DNA of 64,000 nt from Cyclobacteriaceae bacterium YHN15 (GCA_003797895.1 RKQB01000001.1:861559-925558), one strand, 5' to 3'; counted from the stretch's first letter, positions 8,366-20,469 are shown. The notes: generated from the letters alone by a model not told the origin. Made by a program: numbers and translations.

Positions 8366-9712
8366 TTACAGCTCTTTCGTAGCTAAGGATTTATTCTTCC
8401 TTTTCTTCATTACATACGCTGTAAACCTTTCCATAGCTACCGCCAATTCCTGATGACTGAGGCTTGAAATTACCACCCGGAACAAACCTTTCTTTTGATG
8501 GCCGAATCCTGCTCCCGGAGTAAATAGAATTCCAGTCTTTTCAAAAATTTCCAACCACAATTCATGTTGTCCCTGATCTGATTCCTCTTTCAAAAATTCC
8601 GACATATCCAGCCAGACAAACAGACTTCCATAGGATGGATTATAAGGAATTCTCAGTTTCCTTAGGCTACGGATCACAATCACATAGGATTCGGTCAGCG
8701 CTTTCCGGTTGGCAGCAATAAACTTTTCCATAAAATCAAGATCTTCCAACATCTCCTGCAATATCCATTGGGTGTAATTGGAGACACAATGCGAAAGGCC
8801 TGCATTCCGGTAACCATTGATCAGATCTATATTATGGGAATGTAATAATCCCACACGGAAACCTGAAATGCCCAAGTCTTTGGAAAAAGAATACCAAAAG
8901 TGTAGAAATGGATTTTTTCTTTCAGCCATCAATTGTCCAAAGGATTCAAAATCAATGGGATTGGTATAATCGGATTTGATTTCAGGATGATGTATGTCAA
9001 TCCTGGATAATCCATATATCTCATTGACCAGCAAGTGGATTTCATTTTTGATGCACCAATCTGCCAAAAGATGGAGTTGATTCTCTGAGTAAATTCCACC
9101 CGTTGGATTATCAGGAGAAGTGAGTATCAGCATTCTGAACCGGCTTCCCTGCGATTCTATTTCGGTTTTGGCTTTCTCCAATTGAGCAATGGATATGGGG
9201 ACTCCATCTTTCAGGTCATCAATTTCAACATGGGTTTGTAAATCATACCGTCTTACTCCCGGAATAACCCCTATATCCGCAGTATAGACTGGATAACTTG
9301 GGGCGGGAATCACAGCGGTATCTCCATGATCCGCCAATAAAAAGGAAGTCATTTCTATCACAGAGGTTGCCCCGGCAGAAAAAGCCAAAGTATCTGCCTG
9401 TATTTCCCTATGGATCAAAAATTTTGATAAAAATCTGGCTGTAGCTTCGCGAAAGGACAAAACACCTGCAGGGTCTCCATAACTGGATACCCAATCGGGG
9501 ATGTTTTTTGATTTGGTAATCGATTGTATTTTTTCCTGAAGCATTTCCCAACAAAGGTGATTTTCAGCCACATTCATAGGAAATGATCCCATGGGGTTTT
9601 TCAGAGCATCATATTGGTTTTCTATGGCTTGGTTGTACACTTCCAAATCAACCCTCATGGGTTTTTTTCCTGCCTCTTGGCCTCTTTTGGAAAGGATATT
9701 TGAACTTGTCAT
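8366..9712 (-). CDS. PLP-dependent class I/II aminotransferase (ACC-synthase-like)
   Basis: This 448-residue protein belongs to fold-type I PLP enzymes. Visible motifs are SPDNPTGGIYSENQL (substrate and cofactor region), NEIYGLS, and the Schiff-base lysine in WYSFSKDLGISGFRVG, which resembles the plant 1-aminocyclopropane-1-carboxylate synthase motif. A C-terminal arginine in FRVVISS would bind the carboxylate. It has no signal peptide and is cytoplasmic. It is transcribed alone, separated from both neighbours by more than 200 bp. The exact amino acid substrate cannot be told; an aminotransferase is more likely than a true ACC synthase. Confidence 0.85.
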   Translation of the reverse strand: MTSSNILSKRGQEAGKKPMRVDLEVYNQAIENQYDALKNPMGSFPMNVAENHLCWEMLQEKIQSITKSKNIPDWVSSYGDPAGVLSFREATARFLSKFLIHREIQADTLAFSAGATSVIEMTSFLLADHGDTAVIPAPSYPVYTADIGVIPGVRRYDLQTHVEIDDLKDGVPISIAQLEKAKTEIESQGSRFRMLILTSPDNPTGGIYSENQLHLLADWCIKNEIHLLVNEIYGLSRIDIHHPEIKSDYTNPIDFESFGQLMAERKNPFLHFWYSFSKDLGISGFRVGLLHSHNIDLINGYRNAGLSHCVSNYTQWILQEMLEDLDFMEKFIAANRKALTESYVIVIRSLRKLRIPYNPSYGSLFVWLDMSEFLKEESDQGQHELWLEIFEKTGILFTPGAGFGHQKKGLFRVVISSLSHQELAVAMERFTAYVMKKRKNKSLATKEL

Positions 9713-10000
9713 GATTTTTTTTGAAATGACTAAGTTAATGTAAAGTTCAATTAATAAGTGATTTCTATTGATTTTAAGATACTCAAGGATAATTCCTGAA
9801 TGTTTTTTTCCTAAAATTCCACAACTGAATATTTGGGATTTTTTTAGAAGTTTTTATTCTAGGCTTGACTAAGTCAGATTTTTGATCTGACTTAAAATCT
9901 TGAAAATCGGAGAAGGGCTTTCCCCATTCCTGTAAATCCTTATAGGAATTCCATGCATTCTTTTTACCTTTTTCACATCATTCAAACCCTTTGACCTATT

Positions 10001-11320
10001 ATGAAAAAAATAAACCTATTCTTCATTTTGGCAGTATTGATAAGCCTTGTTGACCTTGGAGGAACTGCTGCAAATGCTAAGGCAAATAACAAAAATACCC
10101 TTGCTGCTTCAGGCGACTACCGATGGGTGGTGGAAGGCTTCGATTGGGGACCTGCTGTCAATAAGGTGATCTTATCCCTGGGGGAGAAGGTCAAGGAAGC
10201 CAAGGCTAACCAATACCAGGTTTTTGCCATGCGAAGTTTGGAGGGAGTGGATATTGCACCTGAAAATGCTTCGGGAATGCGGTCGGTAGTCTATGCCTAT
10301 GTTTCTGATGAAAAAGGAAATCGGGTAGAAGAGGGGCAAAATATCACATTGGTTTTGGCAGTAAGTCCCACATTACCCTTGGGGTCACCTTTCCAATATG
10401 CCCGCATCAATAATCGGGGAAGTAATTATTGGGTGGACTATAAAATGACTGTGATTCATACCGGTTCAGGTCAGGTATGGAATAATCCGGTGGGCAAAAT
10501 CATGCCTTTGGTGGATCAGTTTGACCTCAGCAAACAATACAAATACGGAGATAATCTCAGTATGTCCTATGCGGTTTATACACCATCATCTCTTAAAACA
10601 AAAGCTCCCCTGATTATTTGGTTGCATGGTGGGGGAGAAGGAGGCTATGACCCAACGGTAGCATTACTGGGCAATAAGGCGGCCAACTATGCCTCCCCGG
10701 AAATCCAGGTCCTTTTTGGAGGTGCCTATGTCCTGGTACCCCAAACGCCTACTTTTTGGATGCAGGCTGCCGAAGGAATGACAAGGGGACAGGAAAATGA
10801 TATTTACAATGAAGCTCTTTTCGCATTGATTCAGGAATATGTGTCCAATAACCCCAATATTGATCCTAAAAGAATTTATGTTGGCGGTTGTTCCAATGGA
10901 GGGTATATGTCCCTCAAATTGATAATTGAGCATCCGGATTATTTTGCCGGAGGTTATATCAGTGCCTTGGCCTATCACAATGAATTTATCAGTGATGCCC
11001 AAATCCAAAAAATCAAGAATGTACCGATGTGGTTTGTTCACTCCAAAGATGATCCGACTACTGTAGCAGACCTGACTGCTGTTCCACTTTACAGCAGATT
11101 AAAAGCTGCAGGTGCGAAAAATGTTTTCTTTACCTTATACGACCATGTGACTGATATTACTGGTTTCTATGGAGGGGAAAATTACCGTTATAATGGCCAT
11201 TGGTCCTGGATTTACAGCCATGCCAACACGGCACGGACAGACTTTGACGGTTCTCCGGTGATGCTCAATGGCCGCCCTGTCACTATCATGGAATGGCTTG
11301 CGGCACAAAAGAAGAAATGA
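10001..11320 (+). CDS. Secreted esterase, alpha/beta hydrolase with N-terminal Ig-like domain
   Basis: The 439-residue protein has a signal peptide (MKKINLFFILAVLISLVDLG). Residues 40-165 (YRWVVEGFDWGPAVNKVIL...) look like the Ig-like N-terminal domain of bacterial EstA-type esterases. An alpha/beta-hydrolase follows: oxyanion strand LIIWLHGGGEGG, nucleophile Ser298 in GGCSNGGYMS, Asp in HSKDDPTT and His near GHWSW. Such enzymes cleave short acyl esters or act on ester-linked polymers outside the cytoplasm. The upstream region contains an imperfect inverted repeat (ATTCCT at 9926, AGGAAT at 9944) of unknown meaning. Confidence 0.87.
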   Translation: MKKINLFFILAVLISLVDLGGTAANAKANNKNTLAASGDYRWVVEGFDWGPAVNKVILSLGEKVKEAKANQYQVFAMRSLEGVDIAPENASGMRSVVYAYVSDEKGNRVEEGQNITLVLAVSPTLPLGSPFQYARINNRGSNYWVDYKMTVIHTGSGQVWNNPVGKIMPLVDQFDLSKQYKYGDNLSMSYAVYTPSSLKTKAPLIIWLHGGGEGGYDPTVALLGNKAANYASPEIQVLFGGAYVLVPQTPTFWMQAAEGMTRGQENDIYNEALFALIQEYVSNNPNIDPKRIYVGGCSNGGYMSLKLIIEHPDYFAGGYISALAYHNEFISDAQIQKIKNVPMWFVHSKDDPTTVADLTAVPLYSRLKAAGAKNVFFTLYDHVTDITGFYGGENYRYNGHWSWIYSHANTARTDFDGSPVMLNGRPVTIMEWLAAQKKK

Positions 11321-11578
11321 TGCGATAAGGTCCAAAAAAATATTTCAGCAGAAGAGTTGAAAGAATGGAATCCAGGCTTTCTTTTATGAATATCAGCTTT
11401 CAGGCCAGTAAATTAATAAAAAGGTTTAAAATTTAGGTTGACCGCCTTTTCCTCTAGCTTCTGCCATCGGTCATCGGTCTTCTGTCCCAAAAATCAAAGA
11501 AAATTTGGCTAGTGGTCCAGTTACGGATAATCATACTTTCTTTTTATAGAAAGGGGTATGGCTTTTTGATTTCAATCA

Positions 11579-12271
11579 TCATTTTATAAAAGGGAATGAC
11601 AGGAAAATTTGAAAGGTAGAACCGTTACTGGAACCATAGGAACTATCTGCGATCATTTCATTTAATCCCAAATTGTAGCGGATTTTTAAGTCTGCAGCCT
11701 TACCTTTCATCAGGTCGGTAAAAGAGTAGCCGATTTCTAAGGGCAAAGAAAGGTAAATGGATTCAAATGTTGATTTTACATCTACAGACAACTCAGCATT
11801 ATTTCCATTTTGTAATCGGCCAGTAGAAATTTGTGATGCCCTGGTTAAAAAGCTGATTTGAGGACCGGCAGAAACAAACAATTTGTCATTTATTTTCCTT
11901 TGAATCAATATGGGAACATCAATGAAGCGCAATGAAATATCGTAGGAAGGATCTGATAAAAGGGAGGAGTAATTGTTGATTGGGCTTACATTGGAGGCTC
12001 CTCTTGGAGATAGGGGCTTGAATTCCGGAGTAAGTGCCCATTTATCATTTATCTTTATAAATGTTCCCAATCCAAAATATAACCCTGTTGTTGACCCACC
12101 TTGTTCCAGATTAGGTAAACTGGAGATGTTCATTCCTATGTCTACACTGAGGTGAAAGTTTTCGGTTGCCACTTTATCTCCAAACAGCAGGGCGATCAAT
12201 GCAGCTTGGGCATAGACTGAATACAGGGATGTACCTAAGAAAAGAAACAGGATAAGTATAATTTTTTTCAT
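11579..12271 (-). CDS. Outer-membrane beta-barrel protein (PorT/OmpA-barrel type)
   Basis: The protein has 230 residues with a signal peptide (KKIILILFLFLGTSLYSVYAQ). Alternating hydrophobic strands (NFHLSVDIGMNISSL, YFGLGTFIKINDKWALT, LFVSAGPQISFLT, LSLPLEIGYSF) end in an aromatic-terminal strand, FQIFLSFPFIK. This is the pattern of the eight-stranded outer-membrane barrels common in Bacteroidota. The function is unknown. A possible minus-strand promoter element (TATATTTG) lies at 12362-12369. It converges with the esterase gene across about 260 bp in which I see no gene. Confidence 0.75.
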   Translation of the reverse strand: MKKIILILFLFLGTSLYSVYAQAALIALLFGDKVATENFHLSVDIGMNISSLPNLEQGGSTTGLYFGLGTFIKINDKWALTPEFKPLSPRGASNVSPINNYSSLLSDPSYDISLRFIDVPILIQRKINDKLFVSAGPQISFLTRASQISTGRLQNGNNAELSVDVKSTFESIYLSLPLEIGYSFTDLMKGKAADLKIRYNLGLNEMIADSSYGSSNGSTFQIFLSFPFIK

Positions 12272-12604
12272 TTTATCTTAATTAAGCGGGGATGGAACGA
12301 CTTTTATATCGCTTCCATTTGAATCAATAAAGTTTTAAAACCATTGGGATTTTTGACGTGGCAAATATAGAAATCCTTAATTTCTCATTCGGTATTATTT
12401 TTTTTGCTTGCATGGACTTATCGAAATTTGGCAAATTTCCAATAAGAAAGGCAATGCTTTATGGATTCTACTTGTACCAGGCAAAGGTGTAACCCTATAA
12501 ATGTATTTTGGGAAAAATTAACTTTTTATGATTTCCATTAAATTGGGCTGTTTAAATATCTGCGGGTTTAATTCCATGATAATCCTATAATGAATTTTAA
12601 TGTC
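12272..12604. other. Non-coding gap with a candidate minus-strand promoter
   Basis: No convincing reading frame lies in this 333-bp AT-rich stretch. On the minus strand TATATTTG (12369 to 12362) matches the Bacteroidota -7 element TAnnTTTG and would serve the barrel gene starting at 12271. No good -33 TTG was seen at the expected spacing, so the element is tentative. Confidence 0.35.
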
Positions 12605-13483
12605 TCAATTCAATAGGATTATCAGGACAGATCCCAGGATCATAATCAAGGAACCAATGATTTTTCTAACCAGATCAGTCTCTTTAAAAAACCTGTAACC
12701 AAAAAATACCGAAATAAGGATGGAAACCTGAAAAAGAGCAAGGGCAGGACCCACCTGCATTTTGCTAAAAGTGTAATTGGTAGTAAATACCATAATGGCC
12801 ACAGACATAGAAAGGGCAAGATATTTAACCATTGAATTGAACCTTATCTTACTCATCTCAAGTTTGTAATTCACCTTCATCAAGGATAAAACCGGTACAG
12901 AAAACATGGCTCCAAAGATACACCAGCTGGCAAAGGCAAGGGTAAGATTGGAATTTAGAATGACCTGCTTGTCAAAAACGGCTTGTGTTCCTGTCAGGAC
13001 CAAGGCCAGCAACCTGAATTTGATGGCTTCTTGTTTTAATAGGGCCCATGAAAATTTCCCCCCTTCATTATTTAAAACAAAATAGCTTCCTATAATAATC
13101 AGGGCTACACCTAGAAATGCCCAAAGATTGGGTATTTCCCCTAATAGGATGAAAGCAAAAAATATCCCGACGACTGATTTATAGGCATTGATTGGTCCCA
13201 ATACGGATAATTGTCCCAATTCCAAAGCTTTTACCAAAAAACCATTTCCCAAAGCCCCACTTATACCCCCCAAGATGGAAAATATCCAAAAATCAGCGGG
13301 TAATTTTTCTAAAGTATAATCATAGACCAAGAATAGGCTTACAATCGACAAGATACCGTAGGAAATAAAATTGACAAAAAATGGATGTTGGTGAACAGTC
13401 AATTGCTTTTGAAAAACATTGGATAAGGGATTGGAAATAATCCGGATAAGAATGGCAATGAGTAAAATGCTCTCTATTTCCAT
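12605..13483 (-). CDS. EamA/DMT-superfamily membrane transporter
   Basis: The 292-residue protein is made of about ten hydrophobic helices arranged as two repeats of five, the layout of EamA (drug/metabolite) transporters. Recognisable parts are FSILGGISGALGNGFLVKAL and GPINAYKSVVGIFFAFILL in the first half, with a matching second half ending in FFKETDLVRKIIGSLIMILG. It would sit in the inner membrane and export or import a small metabolite. The substrate is unknown. It lies downstream of katG, separated by an intrinsic terminator, so it is probably not co-transcribed. Confidence 0.85.
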   Translation of the reverse strand: MEIESILLIAILIRIISNPLSNVFQKQLTVHQHPFFVNFISYGILSIVSLFLVYDYTLEKLPADFWIFSILGGISGALGNGFLVKALELGQLSVLGPINAYKSVVGIFFAFILLGEIPNLWAFLGVALIIIGSYFVLNNEGGKFSWALLKQEAIKFRLLALVLTGTQAVFDKQVILNSNLTLAFASWCIFGAMFSVPVLSLMKVNYKLEMSKIRFNSMVKYLALSMSVAIMVFTTNYTFSKMQVGPALALFQVSILISVFFGYRFFKETDLVRKIIGSLIMILGSVLIILLN

Positions 13484-13529
13484 TGACTTAAATTTCTAAT
13501 TTTAGAAAATAAAAATAGGGAAAAGCAAA

Positions 13530-13553
13530 AAGCCAGTCCTTATGGGCTGGCTT
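13530..13553 (-). terminator. Intrinsic terminator after katG
   Basis: The stem AAGCCAG (13530-13536) pairs with CTGGCTT (13547-13553) around a 10-nt loop. T-rich runs on both sides make it usable in either direction. Read on the minus strand it ends the katG transcript just before the EamA gene. Confidence 0.7.
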
Positions 13554-13586
13554 TTATTTTTTAGTCAAATAAGTTTTATCCCCAAA

Positions 13587-15866
<2,280 letters not shown>

Positions 15867-15896
15867 CTAAGAGATGATTTGCTTAGTATAATTAAA

Positions 15897-15950
15897 CAAA
15901 TTTAGCCTATAATGTCATAGAAAATAATTGTTATTTTCTATATCTCATAG
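15897..15950 (-). promoter_or_regulatory. katG promoter element and palindromic operator candidate
   Basis: On the minus strand TAAATTTG (15904 to 15897) fits the TAnnTTTG -7 element. Just upstream lies a perfect palindrome with 11-bp arms: ATAGAAAATAA (15917-15927), spacer TTG, TTATTTTCTAT (15931-15941). CTAT/ATAG half-sites also flank short spacers at 15907-15920 and 15938-15950. ATAG/CTAT half-sites are typical of OxyR operators. AT-rich palindromes are also typical of Fur/PerR. I cannot tell which would bind. Confidence 0.6.
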
Positions 15951-15980
15951 ATAAAATAAGTAACTAGGGTGTACTACTTC

Positions 15981-18900
15981 TTATTTTAGACTTTCCATAT
16001 AAGTCACCAAATCCACCAGTTCCTCTTCACTCAGCGGGAAGGCCGGCATCAGGGATTCTCCCAGCTGGGTGATGGAGGTAATGTCCGCCAGTTTATAGAC
16101 GGTTTGCTCTCCACTTCCCACCAACTTTACAATCAGGTCGTTTTCTGTTTTGGAGTTGACTATACAGCGTATTTCTTTACCATCCTTAAACTTGACCAAC
16201 TGGGTTTCGTAACCAAAGCCCATGCCTTCGGAAGGATAAATGATGGAATTGATCAGGGCCTCTCTGCTGAGTTTGGCACCAATCTGAGATAGCCCGGGGC
16301 CGAAATCAATACCTTCATTCCCGATCTTGTGACAGGCCAAACAATAGGTGCTGGAGATGGTCTTTCCTTTTTCCAAGTTTCCTTTTGCGGACATCATTTT
16401 GACCAGATCATAGCCTTGATTGATGCTATCACCATATTTTTCTGTTGCAAGCTGCCTTAGATTTGAGTTCCAGGAGCCCATCAGGATCTTCTGGGCAATA
16501 GGAAGAAGATCTGCAGGGATTTGGTCAGCCTTGGCAAATTCCCAAAGGGTGGCCTCGGACTGATAGCCCTTGGCCTCTTCCATGGCTGCAGTTCTGATGG
16601 CATTTGAAGCCTTATCATCTCTCCAGAATTTACTGAGCAGTAGAGCCATCTCTGGGCTGTCCACTGCGCCGAATTTACGGATGGAAAGTATGGCTTTGGC
16701 CTCATCAGGGTTGCGCATGGCCTCTTCGATTTCGGTGACTCCGTAAAGCTCAGCGAAAATACTGGCCGAAGTATTGGCTAAACTGCGATTTTCTTCCTGG
16801 TAGATCAAGGAAAGTAGCCTGTCTTTTTGGTCTTTTAGTCTGTATTTTTTGACTAATTCCAGAAAATCCCTGTCATCTTTAATCTCACCGGCTTTCGATT
16901 TTGCCAGGTTTAGGAGTTGGGTATCCGGCTTCTTTTCATCATATATTGCCTGACGCAGGATGATCACCTTATCTTCATTTGGACCCTTTGCCAAAAGGCT
17001 TTTCAGGGTCTGGTTTTTCAGGTCAGTATTTTGAAAGTCCAGGCTACGGTAATATCTATGATCAGCCGGACTATTCTCTGCCAATATCAATTGTTCCAAC
17101 AGGGCAGGGGTGATTTCTGATCGTGATCTCCAGACCAGGTCTCTGGCTTCGGGTGAGGACATCCAGTCTGATCCCGTCTTTTCCAGGTAGGTGGCCAGAT
17201 AGCTGTCCCAATGGTATTCTGCTGCGATTCCCAGAGCCTCTAGGTACCAGCGATCACCGGAGGTATAGCCATCGGTCAGTTTTTGCCAGATGTCGGAAGC
17301 ATCCATAAACCTGATGGCTACTGCCACTTCCCTTCGGATTTGGGGAGAAGGATCGGCAGCCATTTGCAACAAGAAGGAGGGATCTTCCATTCCTTTAATC
17401 CGGTAAGCCCGGACCGCTGCCACGCGGATGTTTTCATCAGTATCCTGGGAAGCCTTTTGAATGTAGTCATTCCCATCCGGCAGCTGTATCAAAAGCCAGA
17501 AGGCCCTGGCTTTCATTAGGGAATCTGTTGAAGTGTAGAGTTTTTCCAAAGCTGGTCTGGCTTCTTCACCTTTATCCTTCAAGGCCATAAATGCATTGAA
17601 ATGAATGGCCCTATTGGGATTTTGTAACAATTGGATCAGAGATTCTGTAGTGGAGTAATCAGCAGCAGTGATCTTATACTTGGATTTCTTAGGTGCCAAT
17701 CGGTATACCCTGCCTTTTTCCAGGTCTCCGACTGCATGCCCACCTACTCCTGGGTCATACCAGTCTGAAATAAAGAGTGAACCATCAGGTGCCACGGTCA
17801 CATCCGAAGGGCGAAACCAATTGTCCCTTTTATTCCCATCCAGCATAGTAACTGATTCCCCTGTAAAGCCTGCTCCAGATGGTTTTACAGGATACATCCG
17901 GATGACATTGGGTCCCGCATCTGCATGGATGACCTGATTTTGGTATTCCGCCGGGAGGAGTTTGCCCTCATATACTAAGATTCCAGTTGGTGATCCTGCA
18001 TAGGTCTGCACTAAATTTGGGATGACTCCCGGGTCATTGAGATGCCAATGCTGTTGCCAAACGGAATCTTCCAGATTTATACGTCTTGTTCTCCAGTCTG
18101 CTTTGGTCATCTCGTCCTTGAATCCGTAATTGCCATAGTCCATGACGTAATTGATGCGAGTGGAACGGTTGCCGTCGTCATCATTGTCACTTTGCCACAT
18201 GCGTCCATAACTGTCCACAGCCAATTCATAATTGTTCCGGAAATTCCAGGCCAATATCTCAGGATTACTGCCGTCCGGATCACATCGGAATACCATGCCT
18301 TCCTGATATGGCGCTGTTTGGGAATTGACCGGTCTGCCTAAAGGATCCAAAATAGGGCTACCGTCTGCATAGTGCAGGCCTTTACCTTCGTTTCCGTAAT
18401 TGAAATAGAGCTTTCCGTCGGGTCCAAAGGTGAAAGCATGCATGCCATGGTCATGCTGCACCCCACCGATTCCTGTAAATAGAATTTCTTTTTTGTCAGG
18501 GATATCATCTCCATTTTCATCCGTGAAAACAAAGACATTGGGACTTACGGACACAAATACCTTATTGCCAAATACTGCTATTCCCAAGGCTGCATTAATG
18601 TCTGTACCCTGGTAGAAAACAGTTGATTTATCGGCTTTTCCATCACCATTGGTGTCTTCTAAAATAAGAACCCTGTCTCCTTCTCCCTTGATGGGATTTT
18701 TAGGGTTAAGATGATTTCTATAGTTATAGGCCTCTGTAATCCACACCCTGCCCCGATCATCAATATCCATATTGGTAGGATTTGTAAGCATAGGTTCAGA
18801 GGCGAAAAGCGTCAATTCCAACCTATCATCCATAACTTCTATTCCATCCAGGGCAAATTCAAGTGAACGCTTTTGTTCTTCGGTCAAGGCATCGTATTGT

Positions 18901-18983
18901 TCTTGACTGATTTGGGTCTTGGAACTTTCGCAGGAAAAAAAAAGTACTGAAGCAATCGCCAGCCCAAAGAGAGGGTATTTCAT
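15981..18983 (-). CDS. PVC-type haem-binding lipoprotein: sugar-dehydrogenase-like propeller, HEAT repeats, cytochrome c
   Basis: The protein has about 1000 residues from ATG 18981-18983, which yields a lipoprotein signal (MKYPLFGLAIASVLFFSC). Residues 40-420 resemble the soluble glucose/sorbosone dehydrogenase beta-propeller of the 'putative membrane-bound dehydrogenase' family (GRVWITEAYNYRNH, DGDRVLILEDTNGDGKAD). A stretch of HEAT-like helices follows. The C-terminal 130 residues form a cytochrome c-like domain with the haem motif CLACH and distal Met in LMPAFPLSEEELVDLV. It probably oxidises a carbohydrate in the periplasm and passes electrons to a respiratory partner; the substrate is unknown. 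It is transcribed alone. Confidence 0.85.
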   Translation of the reverse strand: MKYPLFGLAIASVLFFSCESSKTQISQEQYDALTEEQKRSLEFALDGIEVMDDRLELTLFASEPMLTNPTNMDIDDRGRVWITEAYNYRNHLNPKNPIKGEGDRVLILEDTNGDGKADKSTVFYQGTDINAALGIAVFGNKVFVSVSPNVFVFTDENGDDIPDKKEILFTGIGGVQHDHGMHAFTFGPDGKLYFNYGNEGKGLHYADGSPILDPLGRPVNSQTAPYQEGMVFRCDPDGSNPEILAWNFRNNYELAVDSYGRMWQSDNDDDGNRSTRINYVMDYGNYGFKDEMTKADWRTRRINLEDSVWQQHWHLNDPGVIPNLVQTYAGSPTGILVYEGKLLPAEYQNQVIHADAGPNVIRMYPVKPSGAGFTGESVTMLDGNKRDNWFRPSDVTVAPDGSLFISDWYDPGVGGHAVGDLEKGRVYRLAPKKSKYKITAADYSTTESLIQLLQNPNRAIHFNAFMALKDKGEEARPALEKLYTSTDSLMKARAFWLLIQLPDGNDYIQKASQDTDENIRVAAVRAYRIKGMEDPSFLLQMAADPSPQIRREVAVAIRFMDASDIWQKLTDGYTSGDRWYLEALGIAAEYHWDSYLATYLEKTGSDWMSSPEARDLVWRSRSEITPALLEQLILAENSPADHRYYRSLDFQNTDLKNQTLKSLLAKGPNEDKVIILRQAIYDEKKPDTQLLNLAKSKAGEIKDDRDFLELVKKYRLKDQKDRLLSLIYQEENRSLANTSASIFAELYGVTEIEEAMRNPDEAKAILSIRKFGAVDSPEMALLLSKFWRDDKASNAIRTAAMEEAKGYQSEATLWEFAKADQIPADLLPIAQKILMGSWNSNLRQLATEKYGDSINQGYDLVKMMSAKGNLEKGKTISSTYCLACHKIGNEGIDFGPGLSQIGAKLSREALINSIIYPSEGMGFGYETQLVKFKDGKEIRCIVNSKTENDLIVKLVGSGEQTVYKLADITSITQLGESLMPAFPLSEEELVDLVTYMESLK

Positions 18984-19136
18984 AGGGTATAATAGGTTAA
19001 TTGAGAGAAATAAACCGCATTTAATCAGCATGAAAATAATGGAAAAGAAACAGGAATCAAAGCTGATCCATTATGAAAGGTAAATGAAAACCAATGAAAA
19101 ATTTTTGAAGGAAAACCAGCCTTAGAAACTAGGGTC

Positions 19137-19826
19137 CTATTGAAATGCCCATCCTACAAAAATTCCATAATTTGGCTTAAACGTTTTTTCAGGTCCGTAC
19201 TGATCAAGGTTGGCACCTAGCCCAAAACTCAAAGCATTCATTTTCAATCCTGATCTAAGTTGCAGAAAGCTCCTGGCATGATGGTTTTGCTGCGTGCTGT
19301 GGATATACAAAAACTGAAGCCTGGTGTACAAACTGCTTTTGGGACTGATCTTGGGTTTGTATTCATAGATACCAAAGAGTTCGACGTTTTTATTTGAATT
19401 CAGAAAAAATGAAGCAATGGTCACAGAAACCCACTCCTTATTTGTAAAGGAATGCTGGGCACCCACAAGAGGTGAAAAACCAACTCTGTTGTTGATGGTG
19501 CTTCCTCCAACCAAACTGAAGTTTTTGTAAATATTGTAATTCAATAAAACCGGCACCACCATGTCAAGGTCATCCATTTTATTATCATAGCTTGCCGCGA
19601 AGGTGGAAACACTCAAAAATCCAAACTTACTCTCCGGGGTAAATTTTTTCTTCACCACCATCTGGAAAAACAAACGGTTGTTGCCTGCCATAAATTCCAC
19701 GGGAGTGGGGACTTTTGCCTGTGGTGCTTGGGCAAGACTAAAAGATAACATTCCAATAAAAAAGAATATGGAAAGAAAAAAGGATTTGGAATCGACGAAC
19801 AGCTTGATGTGAGTTTTCATGAGCAT
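19137..19826 (-). CDS. Secreted outer-membrane barrel-like protein of unknown function
   Basis: This 229-residue protein has a signal peptide (FFLSIFFFIGMLSFSLAQA). The mature chain is a series of amphipathic strands (RLFFQMVVKKKF, NYNIYKNFSLVGGSTINNRVG, WVSVTIASFFLN, LYTRLQFLYIHS, LSFGLGANLDQYG) ending in aromatic WAFQ, the pattern of a small outer-membrane barrel. No named family was recognised. An alternative ATG lies two codons in. It is downstream of the Crp-type regulator gene on the same strand (about 70 bp), so the regulator may control or be co-transcribed with it. Confidence 0.6.
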   Translation of the reverse strand: MLMKTHIKLFVDSKSFFLSIFFFIGMLSFSLAQAPQAKVPTPVEFMAGNNRLFFQMVVKKKFTPESKFGFLSVSTFAASYDNKMDDLDMVVPVLLNYNIYKNFSLVGGSTINNRVGFSPLVGAQHSFTNKEWVSVTIASFFLNSNKNVELFGIYEYKPKISPKSSLYTRLQFLYIHSTQQNHHARSFLQLRSGLKMNALSFGLGANLDQYGPEKTFKPNYGIFVGWAFQ

Positions 19827-19896
19827 TGCATTTTTGTTATTTATGCAAAGCTCTGGAAATGAATTCGTAAAAAAGTTGCGCTAAAGCAAGGTTTTG

Positions 19897-20469
19897 CTAT
19901 TGGATTTTTGCCTTTAATCTACTTAATGTATAAGGGCTGATGCCTAAATAGCTTGCGATGACTTTGCTTGAAAGCCTGTTCAATATCTTAGGCTGTTGCT
20001 CTAAAAGCCAGTTTAAACGTTCAAGGCTATCGGAACCCTGAAGATTATAAATCCTCTTTTGTGTAGTGATATAGGCAGATTCCAGAATATTCCTGTAAAT
20101 TTTGTTGACGGCAGGTTCGTGCTCCACCAAGTGAAAAAAATCCTCATGGTGAATACAAAGTATAGTGGACTTTTCAAGGCTTTGGATATATTCAATGGAG
20201 GGCTCTTTTGTGATCAAACTCATAAAGGATGTTCCAAATTTACCTTCAAAAGCAAAATACCTCGTATTTTCTATTCCTTCAGCATTGACGGAAAAAAGAC
20301 GTAAGCATCCCGAAACAACAAAGTAGTTGAATTTACAAACCTCTCCCTCACGGAGTAAAAATTCATTTTTCCGGATTTTTTTCTCTATGAAGTAGGGTGC
20401 CAATTCTTCCAACCTTTCATCCGTGATTTGGGTCCGTTCCTTGAAGTATTTTTTTAAAAGTGGATGCAT
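19897..20469 (-). CDS. Crp/Fnr-family transcriptional regulator
   Basis: The protein has 190 residues from ATG 20467-20469 (MHPLLKKYFKERTQ); an in-frame start at 20526 adds an atypical N-terminus. It contains a cyclic-nucleotide-binding-type beta-roll (RKNEFLLREGEVCKFNYFVV, SGCLRLFSV) and a C-terminal helix-turn-helix (RLSSKVIASYLGISPYTLS). No Cys cluster for an Fe-S centre is present. Short Crp-like regulators of this form are frequent in Bacteroidota, mostly uncharacterised. Neighbours are a barrel protein downstream and a DUF2892 protein upstream. Confidence 0.85.
   Translation of the reverse strand: MHPLLKKYFKERTQITDERLEELAPYFIEKKIRKNEFLLREGEVCKFNYFVVSGCLRLFSVNAEGIENTRYFAFEGKFGTSFMSLITKEPSIEYIQSLEKSTILCIHHEDFFHLVEHEPAVNKIYRNILESAYITTQKRIYNLQGSDSLERLNWLLEQQPKILNRLSSKVIASYLGISPYTLSRLKAKIQ

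Noticed and set aside
9926..9949. Inverted repeat ATTCCT...AGGAAT upstream of the esterase as a fourth copy of the 2.6-kb operator
   Set aside because: The core ATCCTGT/ACAGGAT is not preserved and the spacing differs; the resemblance is limited to CCTGTAAA.
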